From positions 1,364,001 to 1,428,000 of the forward strand of contig CANMRM010000001.1 in NCBI GenBank assembly GCA_947500295.1: 64,000 nt of DNA. The letters are read 5' to 3'. The DNA is from an uncultured Kordiimonas sp. Lineage in GTDB: Bacteria > Pseudomonadota > Alphaproteobacteria > Sphingomonadales > Kordiimonadaceae. Every line of letters begins with the position of its first letter. Position 1 is the first letter of the stretch. Both the position numbers and the translations under genes were made by a program. The notes beneath the pieces are model-generated. The model made no database searches. It was given only the letters and a program-made list of their open reading frames with translations, and had not been told where the DNA came from. Shown piece after piece: positions 25,934-33,668 of this stretch.

Positions 25934-26198
25934 GGACATAAAGGCAGCCACTCCGCATCCACCGAGTTATGGGAGTTAGAGCTTGTCCAATGTGACACAG
26001 TCTGGTGCAGTCCGGGTGGGCGCTTACTCATGAACAACAAGTGCCAAAGCCTATTGAGCCCCGAAGAATAGCCACCTCCAACACATGATCTGAGCCGCTG
26101 TGATGGCCGTCACAGCGAAGGCGCTTCATGCCTCGCTAAAATATGGGCTGTGTTTCGGCATCCGACCAAACGCGGTCATGTTACCACTAGAGGAGGGT
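25934..26198. other. Promoter region of the three-gene cassette
   Basis: This non-coding stretch completes a gap of about 355 bp (25844-26198). Apart from the hairpins at its left end, the one recognisable element is a Crp-like dyad at 26099-26114. Plausible in-frame upstream ATGs for the next gene occur at 26100, 26103 and 26178, but none has a good ribosome site. I see no RNA gene. Confidence 0.5.
26099..26114. promoter_or_regulatory. Perfect Crp-like site TGTGA-N6-TCACA
   Basis: TGTGA-TGGCCG-TCACA is an exact match to the Crp consensus half-sites with the correct spacing, centred about 92 bp before the preferred start of the first cassette gene. No Crp protein is encoded in the window other than the Fnr-type one, whose predicted site differs. 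Confidence 0.5.
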
Positions 26199-27158
26199 AT
26201 GGTGGCGCATCAACAAACGGGGCAGGAGCTTACTGAGCAATTCGAAAAGCTCTCATTGAAAGAAAAAAACGAGTTCCTGGACGCGCAGTCCAAGGGTCTG
26301 AGTTTGAGAGAAAAGACTAAGGTTCTGGAACTCCATCTAAAGAATCTGACCCCGGGCGATACCGAAACTATTCTTGATGAACTCGACGATGAGGTCGCTG
26401 CGAAGGTGCTGACGGCGGGCTTAGAAGTGAATACCGAGGCCCTACCCAAAGAACAGCAGGCACTATATCTCACAGACATGCAGTCAGCGCTTTTGATGGC
26501 CGGCCTGTTAAAGCTGGTTGTCCTGGCGTTCTTCATCGAGCGGCTGTTCTCTCACCTTTATGATCATGAACTCTTTCTGGGGCTGGAGCGTCTATTCGGC
26601 CTGCGTGCACCAATCGGCGCGGAGGAATTTGACGAGAAAGGCCTGCAGTCGGGCAAATCTGTGGCCATCCGTCGCGGTCTAAAGGCCGTTATTACTTTTG
26701 GGGTGGCGTTTAGCACTTGCACCCTGTTCGAGTTCAATCTCATTGATGGTGTTTTCCCTCATCAACTGGGAGAACATGAATGGCTCGGTTATGTCCTTAC
26801 GGCGGCTGTGCTGGCGGGCGGTAGTGAAGGTGCGATCAAGCTAATGCAGGATTTCCTTGGTATGCGCGGCGAGCTGCGTCGCGCATCGATCGGCCGCCAG
26901 CGACAGACACTGGTGACGCCAACAACTACCATCACTGCCATCACCCCGGGTCAAGACCGGCAATCCATCGACGAGAGTACTGGCAAGCTGTTGCTGCTCA
27001 CCCTCAAAAACACCGGCAAGTCAGCCAAAGGCCTAGCGGCGGCGCTGGGCGGCGGTTGGACTGAGAATAAAGTCCTGGCGCTGGGCCAACGCCCCGTCAC
27101 TTTCACGCGCGAGGAACGCACGCAGATCAACGCCTTTTTCGGACAGAATTTTTTCTAG
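26199..27158 (+). CDS. Unrecognised inner-membrane protein, cassette gene 1
   Basis: I do not recognise this 319-residue protein. The N-terminal part (about 1-95) is charged and helical, with repeated K-L-S-L-K-E-K / L-S-L-R-E-K-type units that look like a coiled coil or MgtE-N-like solenoid. Three hydrophobic segments follow: ALLMAGLLKLVVLAFFIERL, LKAVITFGVAFSTCTLFEF and GYVLTAAVLAGGSEGAIKLM. The C-terminal 85 residues are soluble. GAGGAGGG lies just before the start, so ATG 26199 or GTG 26202 is likely; an ATG at 26178 is possible. A lipoprotein gene begins 11 bp later. Membrane-anchored signalling, transport or defence are all conceivable. Confidence 0.7.
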   Translation: MVAHQQTGQELTEQFEKLSLKEKNEFLDAQSKGLSLREKTKVLELHLKNLTPGDTETILDELDDEVAAKVLTAGLEVNTEALPKEQQALYLTDMQSALLMAGLLKLVVLAFFIERLFSHLYDHELFLGLERLFGLRAPIGAEEFDEKGLQSGKSVAIRRGLKAVITFGVAFSTCTLFEFNLIDGVFPHQLGEHEWLGYVLTAAVLAGGSEGAIKLMQDFLGMRGELRRASIGRQRQTLVTPTTTITAITPGQDRQSIDESTGKLLLLTLKNTGKSAKGLAAALGGGWTENKVLALGQRPVTFTREERTQINAFFGQNFF

Positions 27159-27168
27159 GAGACAAACA

Positions 27169-28338
27169 ATGTTGAAGAAAATTACCTTGATGTTGATGGT
27201 GGCTTTATGTGTCAGTGCCTGCGCGACACCAAACCTGCAACCATTTGCAGATTCCACGGCATCGCTTGCCGCCTCAATCAGCACGGAACATAAGCTGACG
27301 TACGCGCGAATGGAGGGGGCAGCTCAGAAACGAGCGCACTGGCTGACCAATAATCATGACGTAAAGTCTATGTGCGCAGGTGGGTCACCCGACAGTTACT
27401 GTCGGCTGTATCAACAAGCCGAGCGGTACAAGGTCAATGCCGCAGTCGTTGACAAGCTTTATATGGAACTGGTCGCTTACTCGAATGCACTCGCGGAACT
27501 GGCTGCAGCCGGCGAAACAGGCAAAGAAGCGGTTGAGTCCCTGACCGGCAGCATTAGTGACTTCGGGAGCGCCGTTGGTTTGGGTCCCGTTGGCCTCGGT
27601 TCAGACTTGGCCAAAGAAATCCTCGGCACAATCGCTTTGATTTGGACACGAGTTGAGGCTCAGGAGAAATTGCATGATGCCATGAGTGTGCTGGAATCGC
27701 CTATTAGCGACATTGCTGAGGGCGGGGTCATTGACTCAGGTGGCGTACCTGCAATCGAGTATGTGCGGCGTCTAACCGTCCAGCTGTATGCCGCCGATGG
27801 CAATAATCCACAAGCCAATATTCAAGGCAATATCATTGAACAGGTCACTGGCCTGGAGCGACCATGGGCTCTAGAATACGTGGGGAGCGAGCAAGTTGGA
27901 TTGTATGTCCGCATGATCAAGCCGGTTGGTCAAGGTGGCAACCGTATTAACGGGCTCTATAATTATCTTGCCGATTGGGGCGTCACCGTTAGCGCTAACG
28001 CAGGGAATTGCTTGATAGACCGCTGTTTTCCTGAGGGCGTCACGCCCAGCGAAGTCGCAGCGTTGATTGATCTCGTAAAGCAAAGTGAAGCGACATACTT
28101 GCGGTATCGAGAGGCGTTGGATGAAATAGCGGCCTTCAAAGCGAGCCGTTTGGCTGCAAATGCAACGATTGCCAAAGCCGTCAGTGTCTGGCGCGCTGAA
28201 CACAAGAAGATCTATGAAAAACTGGACAGCTGTGGAGGCTTCAAAGCTTTGAGGTCGAAATGTGGCAACCTGACCGTCGCTAATCTGAAGGCGGTCGCTG
28301 AGGAACTCGACTATCTGGTTAAAAAGGAGTCTAACTGA
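27169..28338 (+). CDS. Unrecognised lipoprotein, cassette gene 2
   Basis: This 389-residue protein has a clear type II signal: MLKKITLMLMVALCVSACATP, where the lipobox VSAC gives a lipidated Cys18. Asn/Thr-Pro after the Cys gives no inner-membrane retention signal, so the outer membrane is likely. The mature part is mostly helical and rich in Ala, with four further cysteines (DVKSMCAGG, DSYCRLY, GNCLIDRCFP, DSCGGF and SKCGNL regions) that could form disulphides. I know no family for it. It is preceded by AGGAGA and overlaps the start of the third gene by one base (TGATG). Confidence 0.75.
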   Translation: MLKKITLMLMVALCVSACATPNLQPFADSTASLAASISTEHKLTYARMEGAAQKRAHWLTNNHDVKSMCAGGSPDSYCRLYQQAERYKVNAAVVDKLYMELVAYSNALAELAAAGETGKEAVESLTGSISDFGSAVGLGPVGLGSDLAKEILGTIALIWTRVEAQEKLHDAMSVLESPISDIAEGGVIDSGGVPAIEYVRRLTVQLYAADGNNPQANIQGNIIEQVTGLERPWALEYVGSEQVGLYVRMIKPVGQGGNRINGLYNYLADWGVTVSANAGNCLIDRCFPEGVTPSEVAALIDLVKQSEATYLRYREALDEIAAFKASRLAANATIAKAVSVWRAEHKKIYEKLDSCGGFKALRSKCGNLTVANLKAVAEELDYLVKKESN

Positions 28339-28847
28339 TGCTGACCCAAAGTGAGAAAAAACTGAAATATCAATCGATCGGAGAACGTTTGCTTGTCGGT
28401 ATTCATGATGCGGCAAAGCGTGGACAGTCGGAGCGGCAGAATGCCCTGATGAACAAGCTTGAAGGGCTAGTCACGAACTTCGAAGTGCCATACTCTGTAA
28501 GAGTGAGTCTCATGCCGGCGCTTGAGGAAGCTAGATTGAATGCCCTCGGGTTTGCTTTAGATCAGATGGAAAGTGTTGCTCAGTCACTCTCTGGTGCCAT
28601 GGCATCGATCAGCACAGCAAGACGAGTTGCGGAAAGCGGCAAGAAAGAGCTCTTCTTCCCTGCACTCGCTAATGAAGCAGAGACCATTGTTTCGACCCTT
28701 GAGACATATTTGGAAGCTGGCGAGTCGATAATCGGTCAACTAAATGCTATTGGCGACGGGAATGGATTGCTAGGTCAGCTTGAAGCTGCCCACAACGCGA
28801 TAGCTAACATTCGCGTTGCGATCGATGAGTTTGGCGCAGGCGACTAG
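28338..28847 (+). CDS. Unrecognised all-helical soluble protein, cassette gene 3
   Basis: This 169-residue protein starts inside the stop codon of the lipoprotein gene, so the two are co-translated. It has no signal peptide or membrane segment. The sequence is almost entirely amphipathic helix (KLKYQSIGERLLVGIHDAAK, ARLNALGFALDQMESVAQSL, LLGQLEAAHNAIANIRVAID) with Gly-rich breaks near IGDGNG. No catalytic motif is visible. A structural or regulatory partner of the other two cassette proteins is the simplest idea; the lack of a leader means it acts on the cytoplasmic side. Confidence 0.7.
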   Translation: MLTQSEKKLKYQSIGERLLVGIHDAAKRGQSERQNALMNKLEGLVTNFEVPYSVRVSLMPALEEARLNALGFALDQMESVAQSLSGAMASISTARRVAESGKKELFFPALANEAETIVSTLETYLEAGESIIGQLNAIGDGNGLLGQLEAAHNAIANIRVAIDEFGAGD

Positions 28848-28884
28848 TCAGCAACGGCTTTTTGTTCGACAGCTAGCGAAACTC

Positions 28885-28931
28885 AAAAAAAGCCGGCTCG
28901 TGAGAGCCGGCTGGCTAGTTTCTCATGAAGG
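28885..28931 (-). terminator. TonB-receptor terminator and right copy of the flanking repeat
   Basis: The hairpin GCCGGCTC-N4-GAGCCGGC is followed by a T7 run on the minus strand, about 100 bp past the end of the TonB-receptor gene, so it is a good intrinsic terminator for that gene. The 47-bp block is 39/47 identical to 25887-25933 in the same orientation, with similarity running beyond the hairpin. The two copies bracket the three-gene cassette. Confidence 0.7.
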
Positions 28932-29026
28932 ATGGCCCATTTGGCGGAGATCACCGTGTCGAGCCGAGACAATACTCAAAACTGAACTGATAGAAGGCTC
29001 CGGGCGATCACCCGAAGCCTGTTGTC

Positions 29027-31453
29027 TTAGAAGCTGTAGTTAAAGCGGATGCCAAACTGACGCTTGCGGCGCAGGGCAACGTGAATGCTTTCCTGGCTAA
29101 AGTCGAAGAAGTTAGCTCCAAAGGGAGGACGTGTCCTCACGTCTGCGCTTGTATCAGCGATGTTGTTTGCAGAACTTGGCGCGTCTTCGTTGAAGAGGTT
29201 GGTCACAAACAGCTCAACCGAAACATCGTCGAGGCGCAATCCAGTCCGGAAGTTTATATCCAGCGCCGTCTGGGTCTCAGCCAGGTTTGTGTTGCTGTCA
29301 AAGAATGACCCTGTGTAGAAGCTGTCCGCTCTCCAGAAGAAGGTCGGGCTGTCAATGCCCAGGAACGTGCCTTCGATTGGCTTTTCGTAGGAGAGGTTCG
29401 CATTCCATGCCCATTTCGGGAAGCGCGGTGCGCGCTGGCCTTCTACGCTGGCGTCAGGGCCAAACACATCACCAAAGTCACCGGAGCCGGCACCTTCCGG
29501 GAAGCTGTCAATTTTTGCATCGATGTAAGACACCGAGCCCTGGAATGTCAGCGTTTCGGAGAGGTTGTAGGTTCCATCCAGCTCGATACCATAGATATTG
29601 GTAGTGGCGCCATTGCCGGTGAAGGCAACTGTCCGGACAGGGTTTGGTGCGTTGGGGTCGGTTTCATCGATGAAGGCAAACCCTGAGAAGATCTGGTCAG
29701 ACCGCTTCATATAGAAGGCTGCCAGATTAAAGGCACCACGCCGGTCGTCGAAATACTGTTTCCAGCCGATTTCGTAGTTCTCGAGTTTTTCCTCGTTGAA
29801 AGTAACGTCAATGCCCGGGTTGTCTTCTTCGAGCTGGCGCAGTTGCTCTGCATCAAGCTCAGCCACTTCGGCGTTAAAGCCGCCCGGCAGGTTACCCACG
29901 CTATAGTTCAGATAGAGAGTGGTGTCGTCGCTGGGTGTATAGTTTAACACAACCCTCGGAAGGAACTTGTCAAACGTGCCAACGCCGTTGACGACAGCGG
30001 CGTTGCGGATTTCGTCTTCCTGATACCGGCCCTCGAAAATGATCTCGAACTGGTCGTTGATCTGATAATCGAGTGTGGCAAAAATACCTTTGGTTTCTGC
30101 GCCGGTTGAGTTCGCCGGAGCGACCACACCTGAGAACCAGAAGTCCAGCAGGCCGTCGTAGAAGCCACCAGCTGTCAGGATGTCGATATCGAGATAGTTG
30201 GCACCAAACGTCCAGTTCAGCTTGTCATCAAAGGCTGTGCCGGACAGGCGGGCCTCGATGCTGATGTCTTCCAGTTCACTGGCGCCGGAGGTGTTGAAAC
30301 CGTATGTGCCGGTGCTGTCGAAGTCGCCGAAGAAGAGATACTCTTCCTTGTTGTAGCCAAAGAGGACTGCCAGCGACATGCCGTTCTCGAAATCATAGGC
30401 GGAGTCGAGACTGCCACGCCATGCTTCCCGCTTGAGGCCAAAGCCATCAAGGTCATCAAAGGTCAGACCAAGCGAGGTTGCCTGGCCCAGATTGGCCAGG
30501 GCCGCCATCGCGGCATCAAAATCCGCGCGTGTGGTGTTGGCGGCGACTTCGTCATCGCCTGGAATCCTGAGCGTGCCCTGGAAAGCGCGTTCCGTCGTGC
30601 CACCCCCTTCAAGTGGGAAGCCGCCGAAATTGTGCTCTGCAAAACCGCCGATCCGGGCAACAGCAGCCGGGCCATCGTCATCTTCATAATAAAGGCCGCG
30701 CGCCTTGATCCGGAAGTTTTCGTTGGGGCGGAACAAAAGCGTACCGGAAACGGACCAAGTGCTCTCACGTCCCAATTCCTGGCTCGTGTCGTTGTTGTTG
30801 CGGTAATGGCCGCCTACATAGTCATAGCTGGCATTGATCCGACCGGTCAGGTTGTCGGTGATCGCGCCCTCCATGCCGATCTGGCCGCGGAATTCGTCCC
30901 GTGTGGCAGCGAGGCCTGTCATGTTGACTGCGAATTCTTCGCCCGGATCCTTTGTGATGTAATTGATCGCACCGGCAAAGGTGTTCCGGCCAAAGAGGGC
31001 GGACTGGGGACCTTTGATTATCTCAACGCGTTCAAGTTCTTGAACGCCAATACCTTGAATGCCGCCAGAGACATATATGCCATCAATGAAGATGGCTGCG
31101 GTGCGCAGCAGGGGGTCGCTGTTGTCGACGGTGATGCCACGAAAGCGCGGTGATGTCGCGATACGGGCATTCCGGTCATTGAAGCCCTCGATGAAAAGAC
31201 CCGGGGTTGCCCGTGCTACATCAAGGATGTTGTTGAAACCGGCATCAAAAAGCTGCTCGTTGCTGAATGCGGAAATTGCGATTGGTGTGTCTTGCAGGCT
31301 TTGCTCCCGCTTACGCGCAGTAATCGTAATTTCATCGATGGCAAAATCATCGTCAGCTGCAGCGTCTTGCGCTGTCACCGCTGATGAAAAACTTGGGACT
31401 GCGAGCACAATGCTCATTGCTGCAGAAGCCAAGAGTCTCCGTTTGTGGATCAT
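29027..31453 (-). CDS. TonB-dependent outer-membrane receptor
   Basis: This 808-residue receptor imports a large or scarce substrate across the outer membrane. After a signal peptide (LLASAAMSIVLAVPSFSSAVTAQ) comes a TonB-box-like EITITARKREQSLQDTP, the plug domain (PRFRGITVDNSDPLL, RVEIIKGPQSALFGRNTFAG) and a beta-barrel ending in RQFGIRFNYSF, with the aromatic C-terminal residue required for assembly. Start ATG 31453 has GGAGGGGAAGG upstream; an ATG at 31525 is unlikely. No FecIR-type signalling genes are present. The promoter holds a copy of the shared palindrome, placing the receptor in that putative regulon. Confidence 0.93.
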   Translation of the reverse strand: MIHKRRLLASAAMSIVLAVPSFSSAVTAQDAAADDDFAIDEITITARKREQSLQDTPIAISAFSNEQLFDAGFNNILDVARATPGLFIEGFNDRNARIATSPRFRGITVDNSDPLLRTAAIFIDGIYVSGGIQGIGVQELERVEIIKGPQSALFGRNTFAGAINYITKDPGEEFAVNMTGLAATRDEFRGQIGMEGAITDNLTGRINASYDYVGGHYRNNNDTSQELGRESTWSVSGTLLFRPNENFRIKARGLYYEDDDGPAAVARIGGFAEHNFGGFPLEGGGTTERAFQGTLRIPGDDEVAANTTRADFDAAMAALANLGQATSLGLTFDDLDGFGLKREAWRGSLDSAYDFENGMSLAVLFGYNKEEYLFFGDFDSTGTYGFNTSGASELEDISIEARLSGTAFDDKLNWTFGANYLDIDILTAGGFYDGLLDFWFSGVVAPANSTGAETKGIFATLDYQINDQFEIIFEGRYQEDEIRNAAVVNGVGTFDKFLPRVVLNYTPSDDTTLYLNYSVGNLPGGFNAEVAELDAEQLRQLEEDNPGIDVTFNEEKLENYEIGWKQYFDDRRGAFNLAAFYMKRSDQIFSGFAFIDETDPNAPNPVRTVAFTGNGATTNIYGIELDGTYNLSETLTFQGSVSYIDAKIDSFPEGAGSGDFGDVFGPDASVEGQRAPRFPKWAWNANLSYEKPIEGTFLGIDSPTFFWRADSFYTGSFFDSNTNLAETQTALDINFRTGLRLDDVSVELFVTNLFNEDAPSSANNIADTSADVRTRPPFGANFFDFSQESIHVALRRKRQFGIRFNYSF

Positions 31454-31565
31454 GTCCTTCCCCTCCGTTAAGGAACCGTGGATGCGAAATACTCCCCGCT
31501 GAATGCTTTTGCAGCCTGCACGCAATAAGATTGCGCTGGAGCCAGCATTTCAGCACGAAAATATT

Positions 31566-31583
31566 TGTACTATTGATATAATA
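31566..31583. promoter_or_regulatory. Candidate shared operator, site 4
   Basis: Read on the minus strand, TATTATATCAATAGTACA matches the local consensus at 14 of 18 positions. It lies 113 bp ahead of the TonB-receptor start. The rest of the 31454-31726 gap shows no other recognisable element. Confidence 0.5.
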
Positions 31584-31726
31584 CTATGTCAACTAAATCG
31601 CCGCGGTTTTGCAAGCAGGATGAGCTACGACCTGGCGTTGTGACGAAAAAGGCACACCTGGGATATTGCGGGCTGTATCTCGGGGGAAGTGGCCGGCGTT
31701 TGTTGTGTGTGGCGGCGGGGTTGCTG

Positions 31727-32527
31727 TCAGCGATGTTGCCACAGGGTATCAAAAGCGGTCTGTAGACAGTCGGCATGGTCACTGCCCCGATACACCTTTT
31801 GGTTATCCGGCAACAGATCCAGGCACAGGCAAAGAGGGTCCTGTGCTCCTGCCATAATGAGCAGTTTGTCAGCTGGCAGCATGCCTTCCTTGACTGGGTC
31901 AAAAGCAAAGGCTGCGTTGTAGGGGGCAATATAGTTATTCCCTGCCATCAGAAGGTCTTCGACCATTGACTGGCATTTGGCGGCGGAATAGGGAGGCACG
32001 TTGATGCGGGCGGCGTCGTCCGTCCGGTACCAGGGGAAAAATTCCGCCTGTTTCATAAAGCGCTGCCAAAGCCAGTCCATGTGGCTGCCATCAACTTCTG
32101 GTACAATTGGCGGGCAGTAATTGGCGAGCAGGTCCTCGCGTTGTTGTCCCCGAAAAATAGCGAGGCCGTTGGCAACGGCAAAACCAACCCGGTCCGGGAA
32201 CAGGGCTGCAGTTGCGGTTGCGATACTGCCGCCAGTGTGAAAGCCATAAATCAGAGTACTATCAATGTTGATGGCATCGAGAAATTCGACCAGTGCGGCA
32301 GCATAGTCTTTCATCGCAGGTACGTCTTGCGGCAGCGGGTCCGACATGCCGTTTCCGGGATTGTCGGGCGCGATGACAGTATAGTCTGAGGCGAGCTTTT
32401 GAATGAGGTCGGTGTATTCTTCGGACGTGCGAGGGGACTGATGCAACAGCAACAGCGTTGGGCCTTTTCCGGCAGTTCGATAATGAACCTGTCCAAAGCT
32501 GACGTCTGCGTATTGCCGTTTATGCAT
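31727..32527 (-). CDS. Alpha/beta hydrolase-fold protein with GFHTG elbow
   Basis: This 266-residue protein has the alpha/beta hydrolase fold: LLLHQSPRTSEEY carries the oxyanion-loop region, VIAPDNPGNGMSDP is the typical cap entry, and the nucleophile elbow reads IYGFHTGGSIA. The usual Ser of G-x-S-x-G is therefore His. The protein at 46646 has the same GFHTG, so this is a conserved branch rather than an error. The family also contains cofactor-free dioxygenases and lyases, so non-hydrolytic chemistry is possible. ATG 32527 follows GGGGAAG. A perfect palindrome separates it from the divergent MDR gene. Confidence 0.8.
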   Translation of the reverse strand: MHKRQYADVSFGQVHYRTAGKGPTLLLLHQSPRTSEEYTDLIQKLASDYTVIAPDNPGNGMSDPLPQDVPAMKDYAAALVEFLDAINIDSTLIYGFHTGGSIATATAALFPDRVGFAVANGLAIFRGQQREDLLANYCPPIVPEVDGSHMDWLWQRFMKQAEFFPWYRTDDAARINVPPYSAAKCQSMVEDLLMAGNNYIAPYNAAFAFDPVKEGMLPADKLLIMAGAQDPLCLCLDLLPDNQKVYRGSDHADCLQTAFDTLWQHR

Positions 32528-32576
32528 TGTCTTCCCCTTCTGCACACTAGCTTGGCGCGCAGACGCGGCGTCGTGA

Positions 32577-32590
32577 ATGACCTAGGTCAT
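32577..32590. promoter_or_regulatory. Perfect 14-bp palindrome between divergent genes
   Basis: ATGACCTAGGTCAT is a perfect dyad in the gap between the GFHTG hydrolase and the MDR reductase genes, about 50 bp from each start. It does not resemble the AT-rich palindrome found elsewhere in the window. It is placed like an operator; the binding protein is unknown. Confidence 0.45.
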
Positions 32591-32639
32591 GGCCGGCAGG
32601 CGGTCTATTGGCAGGATGCAGCGCAAGGGAGACATGCCA

Positions 32640-33665
32640 ATGAGTGCAACAACAAATCGTCAATGGTGCCTGGCTGAAAGGCCGATTGGGCGGCCAGTCA
32701 AAGAATCCGATTTCGCCCTGAAGGACGGTGAAGTCCCGGCTATTTCTGGTGGGGAGTTTCTGATCAGGACACGGTATCTGTCCGTCGCTCCCGTCATGCG
32801 AAATTATATGATTGACGGTGCGGGCATTGAAGCGCCGCTGGCCATCGGTGATGTGATGCGCGGCCGCGGTGTCGGCGAAATTGTCGAGAGCAACAATCCG
32901 GCCTGGCCTGTTGGTACGGTTGTTCAGGGCAAACTTGGCTGGCAGGACTATGCTGTTGGTACGGGCGCGCCCGGTACTTTGATGTTTCCCATTCGTCAGA
33001 AGGTGGCGCCAATTGCCACCGGGCTCGGTGTGTTAGGCATGACGGGCTTCACGGCCTATTGCTCGCTCAAGGACATCGGCAAACCAAAGCAGGGCGAAAC
33101 CGTCGTTGTTTCGGGTGCGCTTGGCGGCGTTGGCAATATCGCGGTTCAACTGGCTCGCCTGATGGGCTGCCGCGTTATCGGCATTGCAGGGTCGGACGAA
33201 AAATGCCGGCTGCTTGAGGACAAACTTGGTTGTCATGCCACCATCAACTACCGCAACGGGCGGGTTGATGACGATTTAAAATCTGTTGCACCTGATGGTG
33301 TGGATATATTCTTCGACAATGTGGGCGGCTCCATTCTTGACGCCGTGCTGCTGCACCTGAACCGGTACGCTCGCATCATCTGTTGCGGCCGGATTTCGGA
33401 ATATCTGAATGATGAGCCCTACAGGCTCAGAAACTGGGGCGAAGTTGGTCACATGCGTGCCATGATGCAGGGCTTTTTTGTCTATGACTATGAGCCCATG
33501 TTTGAAGAGGCCGAGCGGGTCATGGCTGACTGGATCGCTGCTGGCGACCTGACCTATCAGGAAGACCGCCTTGAAGGGCTGGAGATGATGCCGACGGCGT
33601 TGATGCGGCTGTATGAAGGCAAAAATGTCGGCAAACAGATCGTGCATATCTCCGGCGAAGACTGA
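32640..33665 (+). CDS. NADP-dependent MDR oxidoreductase, zinc-independent
   Basis: This 341-residue paralogue of the 14332-15354 reductase shows RYLSVAPVMRNYM, GMTGFTAYCSLKDIG, the cofactor loop VSGALGGVGNIAVQLARLMG and VDIFFDNVGGSILDAV, all typical of C=C-bond reductases of the CurA/PTGR group. The ATG at 32640 is preferred: AAGGGAG lies eight bases before it, whereas the ATG at 32634 is too close. It diverges from the hydrolase gene and ends 3 bp from the converging carrier gene. The two paralogues probably act on related unsaturated intermediates. Confidence 0.87.
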   Translation: MSATTNRQWCLAERPIGRPVKESDFALKDGEVPAISGGEFLIRTRYLSVAPVMRNYMIDGAGIEAPLAIGDVMRGRGVGEIVESNNPAWPVGTVVQGKLGWQDYAVGTGAPGTLMFPIRQKVAPIATGLGVLGMTGFTAYCSLKDIGKPKQGETVVVSGALGGVGNIAVQLARLMGCRVIGIAGSDEKCRLLEDKLGCHATINYRNGRVDDDLKSVAPDGVDIFFDNVGGSILDAVLLHLNRYARIICCGRISEYLNDEPYRLRNWGEVGHMRAMMQGFFVYDYEPMFEEAERVMADWIAAGDLTYQEDRLEGLEMMPTALMRLYEGKNVGKQIVHISGED

Positions 33666-33668
33666 TAC

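Noticed and set aside
26199-28847. Prophage remnant
   Set aside because: No integrase, capsid, tail or lysis gene is seen, and none of the three proteins looks phage-derived.
14332-33665. The two MDR reductase genes as a recent duplication
   Set aside because: They share family motifs but differ at many positions, so they are old paralogues and not a recent repeat.
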